The notes beneath the pieces were generated by a model that did no database searches, had not been told where the DNA came from, and was given only the letters and a program-made list of their open reading frames with translations. A program made the position numbers and the translations under genes. From Mucilaginibacter daejeonensis (GTDB lineage: Bacteria; Bacteroidota; Bacteroidia; Sphingobacteriales; Sphingobacteriaceae), in the NCBI RefSeq assembly GCF_020783335.1, contig NZ_CP086068.1, forward strand, positions 2,790,001 through 2,854,000: 64,000 nucleotides of DNA, in the 5' to 3' direction. The number at the start of each line of letters is the position of its first letter. Position 1 is the stretch's first letter. Below, one piece after another: positions 1 through 8,267 of the stretch.

Positions 1-127
1 TGTGATCGCTATCCAACGGAATCTTTTCATTTGAATATCAGGTTGTGTATCTACATTCCTCATATCACCAATAGCGCTTTCATTCGAACAAGGCGAATAA
101 AAGCGCTACCAGGTAGTGGGCATATTT

Positions 128-1687
128 TTATTTGATCTGCACGTTCATCAACTTCAGCCATCCTTCGGCCGTCATGTCACCGTTAACGGCGAGTTTGATG
201 CCGGGCTTGTTGTCTTTTTGAGTATCGACGATAGCCACCGCCCAGGTGTAAGTACCTGCCGGCAGCGTCACGCCGGCCTTTAGTTCATACCTTGAGGGTG
301 CATTCTTGAGCCAGGTAGAAGGCTCGGCCTTGTCATCTACCAATATCTTTTTGACAGCACCTGAGGCATCAAGCAAGGCAAAGGCGACTTTATATTTGTA
401 GTTCCACTGCGGGATATTGTTAGGGAAATATCCCCAGCCCATGTTTCGCCAGCGGTGCGTAATGGTCGCCTCTTCCCCACTTATCAAATTGTCGGGTAGG
501 TATACCTGATCGGGGTACAAGCGGTAGCCCCCCTCGGAGGTAAAGCGCTGCACCAATGAGAACGACTTGGTGAACCAGCTATCGATCTCGCCTACCCGGA
601 AATCCATCATATTCACTGCAGCTTCTAACGACGTATCGAACTCACCCTGGCGCACATCCTCAGGATGGTCCTGACGATACTTTTTGCTGGGGTCGGTCCA
701 GTAGCTGTGTGTGCCGGTGGTGATCCAGCCACCTTCCATAATGATCGGGCGTTTGAAGTTCCATGTCTTGGCAAAAGCTCGCTCCCAGCTCTGGTAGTAG
801 TCGGTCATACCAAAAGCGTCCTGACGAAGACTGTAACCCTTGTTAATGGCTTTTACCAGTAATCTGTCGCTGTTCACATTGGCCGCACCCCAACTGGCTG
901 GGTGCCCCACCAAACGGTGGTAGTTGATCACTAACGGCACCTTGGTAAAGTTCTGGCTGTACAGATCGGTCACCCAATCAAAGGCTTCCTCTTTGAGCTT
1001 TTCGGTATTGGCGCTAACGGCAGCACCTATCTCCTCGTAGATCACGTTGTGTGCCTCGCCCCATTTACCTAAGCCATACGCATCAATGAACGCCGTTTTT
1101 TGCGGGTCGTTGAAGTCTTTGGCCAGCTCTGTGATGAATTTAGCATAGTACTTTCTAAATATTGCGTCCTGCGGGTAAGGCGTTCTCCGCTGTGGGAACG
1201 ATGAGTTCTCGAGGTAATACTTAGCACCGGCATCGAACACGAACTGTGGGGTATTAAGGCCCTGATCACGCCCATCTACCACGATTCGGAAAGCGATCGG
1301 CACCCCGCGAGACGCTGCCCCCCTGATCAGTTTGCCCAAACCCGAATTGGGCTCGCGCCAGGCATAAACTCCATCGCTGGGGTTCAGCTTGGCCCAGCTG
1401 GTGCGCACGTAGCATGCCGATGCGTAGTCTATAGCCTTGACCGTTTTGCCCAGGTCGGGTACATAATAGGTGTTGTCCCAATACTTCTCATCATCGGCTC
1501 CTGCGTACATCACCCACCCATTCAACGGGTTCCTGAACACGGTGCTGCGGTTGTAATTGGGTTTTACTAAAGTACCAGATATAGCGCTAGTGTCGGTCTC
1601 TGCATCTTTTTTGCAGGATATGGAAAGCACGCATAGCAATGCGGCTAACACATTAAGCAGCATTGGTCTTTTTTGGGATCTTCTCAT
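128..1687 (-). CDS. DUF4832-type lipoprotein, candidate clan-A glycosidase
   Basis: An exported lipoprotein of 519 residues: a basic start, a hydrophobic stretch and a lipobox ending at Cys25 (SISC). The body resembles the DUF4832/DUF4874 proteins of Bacteroidota, which open with an NPLNGW-type motif and are thought to form a TIM barrel followed by a beta-sandwich. Two glutamates sit in glycosidase-like settings: Glu211 in GKWGEAHN and Glu318 in IIMEGGW. A spacing of about 100 residues is what clan GH-A acid/base and nucleophile pairs usually show. It is the last gene of the SusC-SusD-SusE unit, 29 bases after the SusE-like gene. A close paralogue, identical over long blocks including both Glu motifs, lies at 39335-41326 but carries an extra C-terminal domain. 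The family assignment is fairly safe; the catalytic role is my inference and no substrate can be named from sequence. Confidence 0.8.
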   Translation of the reverse strand: MRRSQKRPMLLNVLAALLCVLSISCKKDAETDTSAISGTLVKPNYNRSTVFRNPLNGWVMYAGADDEKYWDNTYYVPDLGKTVKAIDYASACYVRTSWAKLNPSDGVYAWREPNSGLGKLIRGAASRGVPIAFRIVVDGRDQGLNTPQFVFDAGAKYYLENSSFPQRRTPYPQDAIFRKYYAKFITELAKDFNDPQKTAFIDAYGLGKWGEAHNVIYEEIGAAVSANTEKLKEEAFDWVTDLYSQNFTKVPLVINYHRLVGHPASWGAANVNSDRLLVKAINKGYSLRQDAFGMTDYYQSWERAFAKTWNFKRPIIMEGGWITTGTHSYWTDPSKKYRQDHPEDVRQGEFDTSLEAAVNMMDFRVGEIDSWFTKSFSLVQRFTSEGGYRLYPDQVYLPDNLISGEEATITHRWRNMGWGYFPNNIPQWNYKYKVAFALLDASGAVKKILVDDKAEPSTWLKNAPSRYELKAGVTLPAGTYTWAVAIVDTQKDNKPGIKLAVNGDMTAEGWLKLMNVQIK

Positions 1688-1716
1688 TTTAGGTTTATAT
1701 GGTGTGATGGTGTAGC

Positions 1717-2898
1717 CTATCTCCTGTCGGCTAGTATGGTCATGTTGCGCAGGTCAATGATTAAAACATTGGTTCCTGTAGGTATGGTGTAGTAGGAATT
1801 TCGCTGTGCACTTGTTGATCCGCCTGACAGAGGGGCGGACGTTCCCAGCGTTAATGATAACTCCTGTGCAGCACCCGCCGCAGTGAGCGGAGCACTGAAC
1901 GCATAAGCCAGGTTCTTGTTATTATCGTTGCCGCCATACACGATGAATTTGGTTTTGCCAACGCGGCCACCGGTGTACACCAGCACCTGCGGATCGGCAA
2001 GGCTTACGTTACAGTCCATTTTTATAGGTGTACCAAAGCTATTGATGGCACCGTGCATCCAAAGTTCGGATACGGTGGTAGTGAAGGTGCTCCACTGCAC
2101 CACCTTGGGGCTAAGCGCTTTTGCCGGCGAATAAATAGTAGCGGTTCCTTTTTGCATATTGATCACTATACGGTACTCACCCGCGGTCTCGATCTTCCAG
2201 GCGAATGGTGTTTCGCTCAGTTTAACGCCGGTAGCAGTGCCATCCTTCAATGCTGTGCTCCCATCATTGGCAGTGGCATAAAAGGTCTTGCCGCTGTTCT
2301 CCATCACGATGTTCAGGTCGCCAGGCTGCAGTTTGAGCAGGTAAGCATACTGGTTTGGATCTTCCAGCGTTTTTTGCATCTCGATCCTTTCAGCGCCTAC
2401 CGCGCCGCCGCCTAAAGCCACCCTGGCCGGCACCACGTTCACGGTGATGGTACGTACTTCGGGCGCTTCAAAGGTCGGGCCGCCTTCCCATTGCGCGGTA
2501 ACCCTGAACTCCAGCGTGAACGGTTTATTGGTAGCTACCTTCCACTTTTGAGCAGCCCAGTTCAGGAGCTGCTCAGACGTGAAACTTTTGCTAAATACGC
2601 CATCATCCTCATAAGTGGTGATCGCGGTAGCCGAGCCAAAATTATTGCCCACCACATCCAGCTTGGTGATGTAGGTCACCATGTGATCGTCTGACTGTGG
2701 TCGTGCTTTTTCCCACGAGAAGGTGATGATGTCTTTCGCGCGGTCATTTTCATCCAACGATATCTTCTCGGCCGAAGGACGCACCGTCAATGTTTCCTTT
2801 ACCCTTTCAATGTCATTGATCTCGTGCTTGCAAGCCGCCAGCAGGGCCAGCACCAATACCATACACCCTGTTTTGAACAGGTATTTAGCTTTTTTCAT
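1717..2898 (-). CDS. SusE-like outer-membrane glycan-binding lipoprotein
   Basis: A 393-residue surface lipoprotein with lipobox LLAAC (Cys23) followed directly by Lys. The first 140 residues or so match the SusE N-terminal Ig-like domain: a run of beta strands with FSWEKA, then FTLEFRVTAQW, preceding two further beta-rich carbohydrate-binding-like segments. SusE/SusF proteins help the SusC/SusD complex hold glycan at the cell surface and have no catalytic activity. The gene lies third in the unit, 48 bases after SusD and before the DUF4832-type lipoprotein. The C-terminal half is diverged, and I cannot say which sugar it binds. Confidence 0.8.
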   Translation of the reverse strand: MKKAKYLFKTGCMVLVLALLAACKHEINDIERVKETLTVRPSAEKISLDENDRAKDIITFSWEKARPQSDDHMVTYITKLDVVGNNFGSATAITTYEDDGVFSKSFTSEQLLNWAAQKWKVATNKPFTLEFRVTAQWEGGPTFEAPEVRTITVNVVPARVALGGGAVGAERIEMQKTLEDPNQYAYLLKLQPGDLNIVMENSGKTFYATANDGSTALKDGTATGVKLSETPFAWKIETAGEYRIVINMQKGTATIYSPAKALSPKVVQWSTFTTTVSELWMHGAINSFGTPIKMDCNVSLADPQVLVYTGGRVGKTKFIVYGGNDNNKNLAYAFSAPLTAAGAAQELSLTLGTSAPLSGGSTSAQRNSYYTIPTGTNVLIIDLRNMTILADRR

Positions 2899-2946
2899 GC
2901 GATTACTTCTTTGTGATATATAAGTGGTTCGGTATAAATTCTATCG

Positions 2947-4593
2947 CTATCTGCCGTAGCCTGGGTTCTGTGGGAACGGTGCGTCACGGTTGGCATCAAT
3001 AATAGACTGTGGTATAGGCCATAGAATGTTGTTGGCCGTGATCTTACTGCTTATAGCCGTATTGTAAGTACGCACCCTTTCCACCAACTTATTCGTACGC
3101 ACCAGGGTGAACCTACGGCTCTCCTCTCCTATCAATTCGCGTATGCGCTCATCCAATAGCATATCCATGGTCATTTGGCTTGCGTTGATCACTGATGCGC
3201 CGGCACGTTTGCGTACCTCGTTCACAGCTTCGGCGGCTTTACCTGGATTGTTCTGCCCCAGATAGGCTTCGGCCAGCAAAAGGTAGGTCTCGGCCAAACG
3301 GAACTTCATACGGTCCTTGTAGCTGCCGGTCAGGCTCAGGTTCTCGGCACGGCCGTAAAAGAACTTGGTAATGGCTGGGAACAAGCTTTTGGTCGAGAAC
3401 CAGGTCTGTTCGGTGATATTGGCTTTTTTGCCCACCAAAGAGGTCTCGTTAGGATTGTTGTAGTACCAGTTGCGTTTGATGTTGTAGTTGGAGTTGCGGA
3501 TATCGGTAGACTCGAAAATGCCGGGAACGTTGCCGGTAGCGCTGGTACCTGCTGTACCTACCCACCATTTCATGGGCGTTAATTGTGCTAAGCCACGTCC
3601 GCCTAAGGTGTCGGCCAGTACAAAACCGGTGATATCGGGGTACTTAGGATTCCAGGCACGGCGGGTCCAATCGTCAGAGTTGGTGCCGCCGCCAATGGTG
3701 TTGAATTCAAATTGCAGCACCCAGATGCTTTCCCGGTTACCGTTCTTCAAACGGTTCTGGTTGTTCTCCACGAACAGATCGCTAAAAACATCGCCTGGCT
3801 TGTCCTTGGCTGTGCCAAAACGGTTCTTCATGAGGCTATAGTTACCGCTGTTGATCACCGCTAATGCCGCTTGCTCCGCAAGTGGATACTGACCTTGCAT
3901 GAGGTACATCTCGCTCAGTAAATGCAAGGCGGCCCATTTGGTCAGTTTGCCATCCCTTACCTGGTCAGGGTTAGTAGGCAGGTTATCCGATGCGAACTTC
4001 AGGTCATCAACGATGTGGCCCAGCACTTCAGCCTTAGGCGTGCGGGTGAAGTTGAGTTTGAAATCATAAAGAATGGTTTCTACGTAAGGTACATCGCCGT
4101 ACAGGTACACCAATGTACGGTAAGCATAAGCCCGGAAAAAACGTGCTTCGGCCTGGAAACGTGCCTTGTCATTGGGCGAATCCCAATTGGTATTCTTATC
4201 TGCATATACCAGCATCAGGTTGGCCGACGAGATCAGGCTGTAGGCCCAGTTCCAATAGGTACCCACAAAGCGCTCGGCCGGAGTAAGCGTGAGGTTGGCG
4301 AAAGCCGTGAGCGAGGCATCGCTGTTGATCACGTCGGCAATGTCGGTACCGGCCTGTAGCGCCTCATATGGGCACGCGCCGTTGTGCAAATAAGCGCCAC
4401 CCTCACCAAAAGTGTTATACTCTGAGCGGGTCAGTGCATACAGGCCCGCACTGCCCACTTCAAAGCCATAGGTGCTGGTAAAGGTATTGGTAGGCGCCAG
4501 TTCGGTCTTGAGTTCCTCGTTCAAAAATTTTTTACACCCGCCTAATGACACGAGTACGATAAGCGATAAGCTTGCTTTGATGATCTTTTTCAT
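2947..4593 (-). CDS. SusD/RagB-family glycan-binding lipoprotein (unit 1)
   Basis: SusD-like lipoprotein of 548 residues that caps the SusC transporter and captures oligosaccharide at the outer surface. The signal peptide ends in lipobox LGGC (Cys20) followed by KKFLNEE, the usual start of SusD proteins. The N-terminal half has the helical TPR-like region (WNWAYSLISSANLML, ARFFRAYAYRTLVYLYGDVPYVE). The C-terminal RagB/SusD part has RLAETYLLLAEAYL and ERIRELIGEESRRFTLVR and ends in the family's typical WPIPQSIIDAN...NPGYGR. It follows its SusC partner after 18 bases and so is surely co-transcribed with it. Substrate is not evident from sequence. Confidence 0.93.
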   Translation of the reverse strand: MKKIIKASLSLIVLVSLGGCKKFLNEELKTELAPTNTFTSTYGFEVGSAGLYALTRSEYNTFGEGGAYLHNGACPYEALQAGTDIADVINSDASLTAFANLTLTPAERFVGTYWNWAYSLISSANLMLVYADKNTNWDSPNDKARFQAEARFFRAYAYRTLVYLYGDVPYVETILYDFKLNFTRTPKAEVLGHIVDDLKFASDNLPTNPDQVRDGKLTKWAALHLLSEMYLMQGQYPLAEQAALAVINSGNYSLMKNRFGTAKDKPGDVFSDLFVENNQNRLKNGNRESIWVLQFEFNTIGGGTNSDDWTRRAWNPKYPDITGFVLADTLGGRGLAQLTPMKWWVGTAGTSATGNVPGIFESTDIRNSNYNIKRNWYYNNPNETSLVGKKANITEQTWFSTKSLFPAITKFFYGRAENLSLTGSYKDRMKFRLAETYLLLAEAYLGQNNPGKAAEAVNEVRKRAGASVINASQMTMDMLLDERIRELIGEESRRFTLVRTNKLVERVRTYNTAISSKITANNILWPIPQSIIDANRDAPFPQNPGYGR

Positions 4594-4611
4594 GTGTTAC
4601 GATCGCTTTGA

Positions 4612-7600
4612 TTAAAAATTCACGTTTAAGCCAAATACTAAAAGGCGGGCAGTTGGGTACGATGCCATCCACGTATTATCATAATTGAGTACCTGCCTGA
4701 TGTTAGAGAAAGTGTACAGGTTATTGACGCTTAGGTTCATGTCAACACCGCTCAGACCTAACTTGCGTGCTACGCCGGTGTTGAGCCTGTAACCGAAGGT
4801 GATGTTCTTGATCTGCACGTAATTCACCTTTTTGTAAAAGCCATGCCCAAAGGTGTTGTTATAGCCAGGTGATACAATAGTAGCGCCTGGGTTCTCTGGT
4901 GTCCAGTAGTTAGCATTGTGTACATAGTTGGTGATGCCGAAGGTCCATGAGCCAAGATTGGCCACGTTATCATCGCGCCAAACACCGAAGGTTCCGGTGG
5001 CCAATGCCGACATATAGAAGTTCTTGTAGCTTAAACGGTTAGCTAATGACGCCGTGTAACGTGGCATTTTTGAACCAATGATCACCCTGTCGCGCGTATT
5101 GATGAAGCCATTGCCATCAACATCCTGCAATTTGGCCGAGCCGGGCGCTGCACCGGTCTGTACCTCGCGCTGGGCACCACTGGCGTCAGTATAAAAGAAC
5201 TGATCCCCGCGTTGCCATATGCCCACCATGTTGTAGTCGTAAAAAACACGCAGTGGCTTACCAATGAACCAGTTGTTGTTGATATCGTCCAATCCGTCGC
5301 CACGCAATTCAATGATCTTGTCGCGGTCAAAAGAGAACACCACGGTAGAGTTCCATTTGAAATTCTTATGATCGATGTTGGTGGTGTTCAGTGTTAACTC
5401 TAAGCCTTGGTTCTGCGTCTCGCCCACGTTGTCCCAAATGCGGCTGTAGCCATTCATGATAGGCACGGTGCGGGTCATGAGTAGGTCTTTGGTCCGCGAA
5501 CGGTACGCATCGATACTACCGCTGACCCGGTTGTTGAATATCTGAAAATCGATACCGATGTTACCGGTATAGGTGGTCTCCCATTTCAGGTTAGGGTTGC
5601 CTACGCCATCGCCCGCCAAATACGCGGTGTTAACAGCGGTGCCACCATCGCCCCAAATGTATTTTACACTCGAGTACAAACGATCGAGCGTACGGTAAGG
5701 TGTGATGGCCTGGTTACCGTTAGCACCGTACGAAAGGCGCAGCTTTAGCATGCCCAACCAGTTCACCTTGTTCTTCAGGAAGCTTTCCTCGCCAATATGC
5801 CAGGCCACTGCTGCCGAAGGAAAGAAAGCATACTTGTTATTGATACCGAAAACCGAGGCACCGTCAGACCGGCCCGTTAAGGTGGCGATGTAGCGGCCTT
5901 TGTAGCCATAATTCAAACGCCCCATGTATGAGATCAAGGCCGTTTCAGAAAGGCTTGAGGTATTGGTGACGTTACGTGCAGCGGTATTCATCATGAAATA
6001 GCTGGTATCATCGGTCACGAAGCCTTCGGCACTTTGCGACGCGCTCACGCTTTTGGTTTGCTGCATACTGAACAGGCCTGTTGCGTCAAAGCGGTGATCG
6101 CCCACCTGGCGCTCGTATTTCAAAATGTTCTCCCAGGTGTAGTCATTATAATGGCTGTTGCTGATACTGGCCCTGCCGCCCACCAAACCTGCCTGCTCAC
6201 GACCGTCGAAGGTATCGCGGCCATAATACGTGCCTGTAAATACGCTGCGGTAATTGTAACCAAAGTTGGTGCGGGCCGATAGCCCCTTAAGCGGCAACTG
6301 GATATTGGCATAGGTAGACAAGAAAAAGTTACGGTTGATGCGGTCCTGATCAGCATTGACATTACGCATCGGATTCACGATCAGTGAGTACTCCATAGGT
6401 TCGGGCACGTAATAACCGGCGGCGTCCTTGTAGCTGCCGTAAGGGCTCTGCTTAATGGCATGCTCAATATTGGGTTGCACGCCGCCATCGCTCCGTTGAG
6501 TGAATTGCGTACCCACTCCTATGGTGAGCCATTTGTTGAATGTTTGATCAATATTGGCCGTCATGTTCAACCGGGTAAGCGTGGAGTTATACACCACACC
6601 ATCCTGTTTTAAAGCGGCAACGGCAGCCATATATTTGGTAGCCTCCGTACCGCCCGATATACTGATCTGATGATCAGTGGTGATGGCCTTACGGAAGATG
6701 TACTTTTGCCAGTCGTTGGTGATGCCTTTGGTGTAATTGCCCCGCTCGGTAACGCTGATGATGTTACCGGCCACCGGGTCAAGCTGATCGCCCGTGTAGC
6801 CTTCGCGCAAGCGGCCTATATCCTGCTGGAAGCGAATGTATTCATTAGGTCCCATTACATCGATGCGTTGCATGGGTTCAGCCACTCCGATCTGGCCACG
6901 GTAACTCACCGTTGGCTTACCGGCCATCCCCCGTTTAGTTTGGATAAGGATCACCCCATTAGAGCCCCGCGAACCATAAATAGCCACCGCCGACGCATCC
7001 TTTAGTACAGTAAGGTTCTCCACGTTATTAGGATCAATATCCACCAGCGAACCGCTATAAGGTATACCATCCAGAACGATAAGCGGCGAGTTGTTGGCCG
7101 AAAGCGAGTTCTCGCCACGGATAAGCAGCGACTGATCTTGCCCCGGTGCGGCGTTGGATGTGGTGATATTAAAACCCGCTACCTGACCGACCAGACGGTC
7201 CATCAGGTTGGGGGTAGATACCATGCCCAACTGCTCCTTGCCTACCACGGCCAGGCCGCCGGTGAGGTCTTTCTTTTTGGCGGTACCGTAACCTACCACC
7301 ACCAACTGGTCAAGCATCCTGTCGCCGCTCATGACCACGTTCAGCACACCTGACGTTGGCACCTTGAGTTCTTGTGCATCAAAACCTACATAGGTGAATA
7401 CAAGGGTTGCCGTGGGCGATACCTGTAAGGTAAAGTTACCCTGGGTATCGGTCTGGGTGCCGGTAGAACCACCTTTGACCACCACCGAAACACCGATGAG
7501 CGGGGCCTTGCCTGAGTCGGTCACCTTTCCGGTAACTTTTATCGTATTTTGTTGGGAATAACCAGAATTTGCTGCAAATATCAGCATCACCAGCATTAGC

Positions 7601-7635
7601 CAGCGTTCGAATTTGATGTATACTTCTTTTCTCAT
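4612..7635 (-). CDS. SusC/RagA-family TonB-dependent transporter (unit 1)
   Basis: Outer-membrane, TonB-driven glycan importer of 1007 residues, a normal length for SusC. In order: a signal peptide (to about residue 27), a carboxypeptidase-D-like regulatory domain (KVTGKVTDSGKAPLIGVSVV to about residue 105), a TonB-box-like LDQLVVVGYGT, the plug domain with the SusC signature DASAVAIYGSRGSNGVILIQTKRG split around residue 220, and a 22-strand barrel ending in an aromatic residue (VFGLNVNF). It has no STN domain, so an HTCS rather than an anti-sigma factor should control it. That fits the conserved DNA block 331-410 bases upstream. It heads the unit with SusD, SusE and the DUF4832-type protein. 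Confidence 0.94.
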   Translation of the reverse strand: MRKEVYIKFERWLMLVMLIFAANSGYSQQNTIKVTGKVTDSGKAPLIGVSVVVKGGSTGTQTDTQGNFTLQVSPTATLVFTYVGFDAQELKVPTSGVLNVVMSGDRMLDQLVVVGYGTAKKKDLTGGLAVVGKEQLGMVSTPNLMDRLVGQVAGFNITTSNAAPGQDQSLLIRGENSLSANNSPLIVLDGIPYSGSLVDIDPNNVENLTVLKDASAVAIYGSRGSNGVILIQTKRGMAGKPTVSYRGQIGVAEPMQRIDVMGPNEYIRFQQDIGRLREGYTGDQLDPVAGNIISVTERGNYTKGITNDWQKYIFRKAITTDHQISISGGTEATKYMAAVAALKQDGVVYNSTLTRLNMTANIDQTFNKWLTIGVGTQFTQRSDGGVQPNIEHAIKQSPYGSYKDAAGYYVPEPMEYSLIVNPMRNVNADQDRINRNFFLSTYANIQLPLKGLSARTNFGYNYRSVFTGTYYGRDTFDGREQAGLVGGRASISNSHYNDYTWENILKYERQVGDHRFDATGLFSMQQTKSVSASQSAEGFVTDDTSYFMMNTAARNVTNTSSLSETALISYMGRLNYGYKGRYIATLTGRSDGASVFGINNKYAFFPSAAVAWHIGEESFLKNKVNWLGMLKLRLSYGANGNQAITPYRTLDRLYSSVKYIWGDGGTAVNTAYLAGDGVGNPNLKWETTYTGNIGIDFQIFNNRVSGSIDAYRSRTKDLLMTRTVPIMNGYSRIWDNVGETQNQGLELTLNTTNIDHKNFKWNSTVVFSFDRDKIIELRGDGLDDINNNWFIGKPLRVFYDYNMVGIWQRGDQFFYTDASGAQREVQTGAAPGSAKLQDVDGNGFINTRDRVIIGSKMPRYTASLANRLSYKNFYMSALATGTFGVWRDDNVANLGSWTFGITNYVHNANYWTPENPGATIVSPGYNNTFGHGFYKKVNYVQIKNITFGYRLNTGVARKLGLSGVDMNLSVNNLYTFSNIRQVLNYDNTWMASYPTARLLVFGLNVNF

Positions 7636-7827
7636 TTACAATTTTTATAGGTGTGTATTTACTTCGCAATTGCCCTTAAAGGCCGGATAGGTGTTCGTTC
7701 ATTCTTGGGTTCGTCTTCAAGATTGGTTCGATAGATAACAGGATCACAGGGCGCTTTGGAAGCCGCTCAGCCCCTTACGACAAGTGATCCCTCACGGTCA
7801 ATTAAATTTTAGATGAATGCTTAATTG

Positions 7828-7847
7828 GCTATCGGTTAACCGATAGC
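7828..7847. repeat. 20-base perfect palindrome GCTATCGGTTAACCGATAGC
   Basis: A perfect inverted repeat with no spacer lies 193-212 bases upstream of the unit 1 SusC start, between the putative HTCS operator and the gene. It has no T-run, so it is not a terminator. It may be a binding site for a second dimeric regulator, or form a cruciform or RNA hairpin in the leader. A related imperfect site (8-base arms, 5-base spacer, also containing TAACCGAT) lies at 49051-49071 before the GH130 gene. Confidence 0.6.
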
Positions 7848-7924
7848 TTCGGCTACATGGTAATTCATGCGCCCTGAGCGGGAATGGATAGAAACGGATA
7901 AATAAAAGCAGTGTAGATCATTTG

Positions 7925-7947
7925 CCATAATTTGGGGTCGTTTGGTT
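7925..7947 (-). promoter_or_regulatory. Promoter-proximal module shared by two SusC leaders
   Basis: On the plus strand this reads CCATAATT, eight free bases, TTTGGTT. Exactly the same words with the same eight-base gap occur at 27275-27297 in front of the other HTCS-type SusC. It lies on the gene side of the conserved 80-base block, 18 bases from it here and 14 bases in the other copy. Conservation across two otherwise different leaders points to a promoter or regulator contact. It does not match the Bacteroidota -7 consensus well, so the exact role is open. Confidence 0.5.
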
Positions 7948-7965
7948 CTTGTTGTTGATGTAACT

Positions 7966-8045
7966 GGTGAAGCAAATTTGTTAAGTAATCGCGCCACCGT
8001 AGCCCCACATATCCGTCATTTAGGGGGTACTTTTTCGCCAAATGA
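7966..8045. promoter_or_regulatory. Putative HTCS operator, copy A (unit 1)
   Basis: An 80-base block that aligns without gaps to 27312-27391, with roughly 65 identical positions by eye. The strongest parts are GGTGAAGCAAATTTG at the left, CCGTAGCCCCACA in the middle and TTAGGGGGTAC followed by TTTTCG at the right. It sits 331-410 bases upstream of the SusC start. HTCS regulators bind sites of this kind upstream of susC genes, and one HTCS is encoded in the window; assigning this site to it is inference from position and repetition. Confidence 0.6.
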
Positions 8046-8215
8046 TGAATAATCACCCTATTCGAATGACAACCTTGACCAACTTTCAAAATCACAAACA
8101 CCTGTCCAATAAACGTTTATATTAAATAGCCTTGTCATCAACCGGGTAATACTTCTTGATAGCGATCTCCCGGAAACATGAGCCATATTAATTGGAAATT
8201 AAACCAGCATAAAAT

Positions 8216-8250
8216 AAAAAAGCAGGCACCTATGTGATGCCTGCTTTTTT
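8216..8250 (-). terminator. Intrinsic terminator after the GH36 gene
   Basis: AGCAGGCA (8221-8228) and TGCCTGCT (8238-8245) form a perfect 8-base stem with a 9-base loop, flanked by an A-run on the left and a T-run on the right. It can therefore stop transcription in either direction. It lies 18 bases past the GH36 stop codon and closes the eight-gene unit 2. Confidence 0.85.
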
Positions 8251-8267
8251 ATTCGAGACAGCGATAT

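Larger units (their letters stand above)
7636..8215. other. Long non-coding leader and control region upstream of unit 1
   Basis: This gap between the SusC start and the terminator of the GH36 gene has no credible gene. It holds a 20-base perfect palindrome, a short module shared with the other SusC leader, and the 80-base putative HTCS operator, each listed separately. The leader between the operator and the SusC start is over 300 bases, long for a simple promoter. A 78-codon reading frame overlaps the operator but is not conserved as protein in the second copy of the block. Confidence 0.7.

Noticed and set aside
1..127. Search for an operator or terminator at the left edge
   Set aside because: CACCAAT recalls the operator block but nothing else aligns, and the only hairpin (CTACC-A-GGTAG) is short and lacks a T-run.
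2053..2415. 120-codon plus-strand frame inside the SusE-like gene
   Set aside because: It is antisense to a lipoprotein with a clear lipobox and SusE domain, and shows no domain itself.
7865..8101. 78-codon minus-strand frame in the unit 1 control region
   Set aside because: It overlaps the conserved DNA block, but frames at the second copy (27150-27387) diverge in protein after a few residues, so DNA and not protein is kept.
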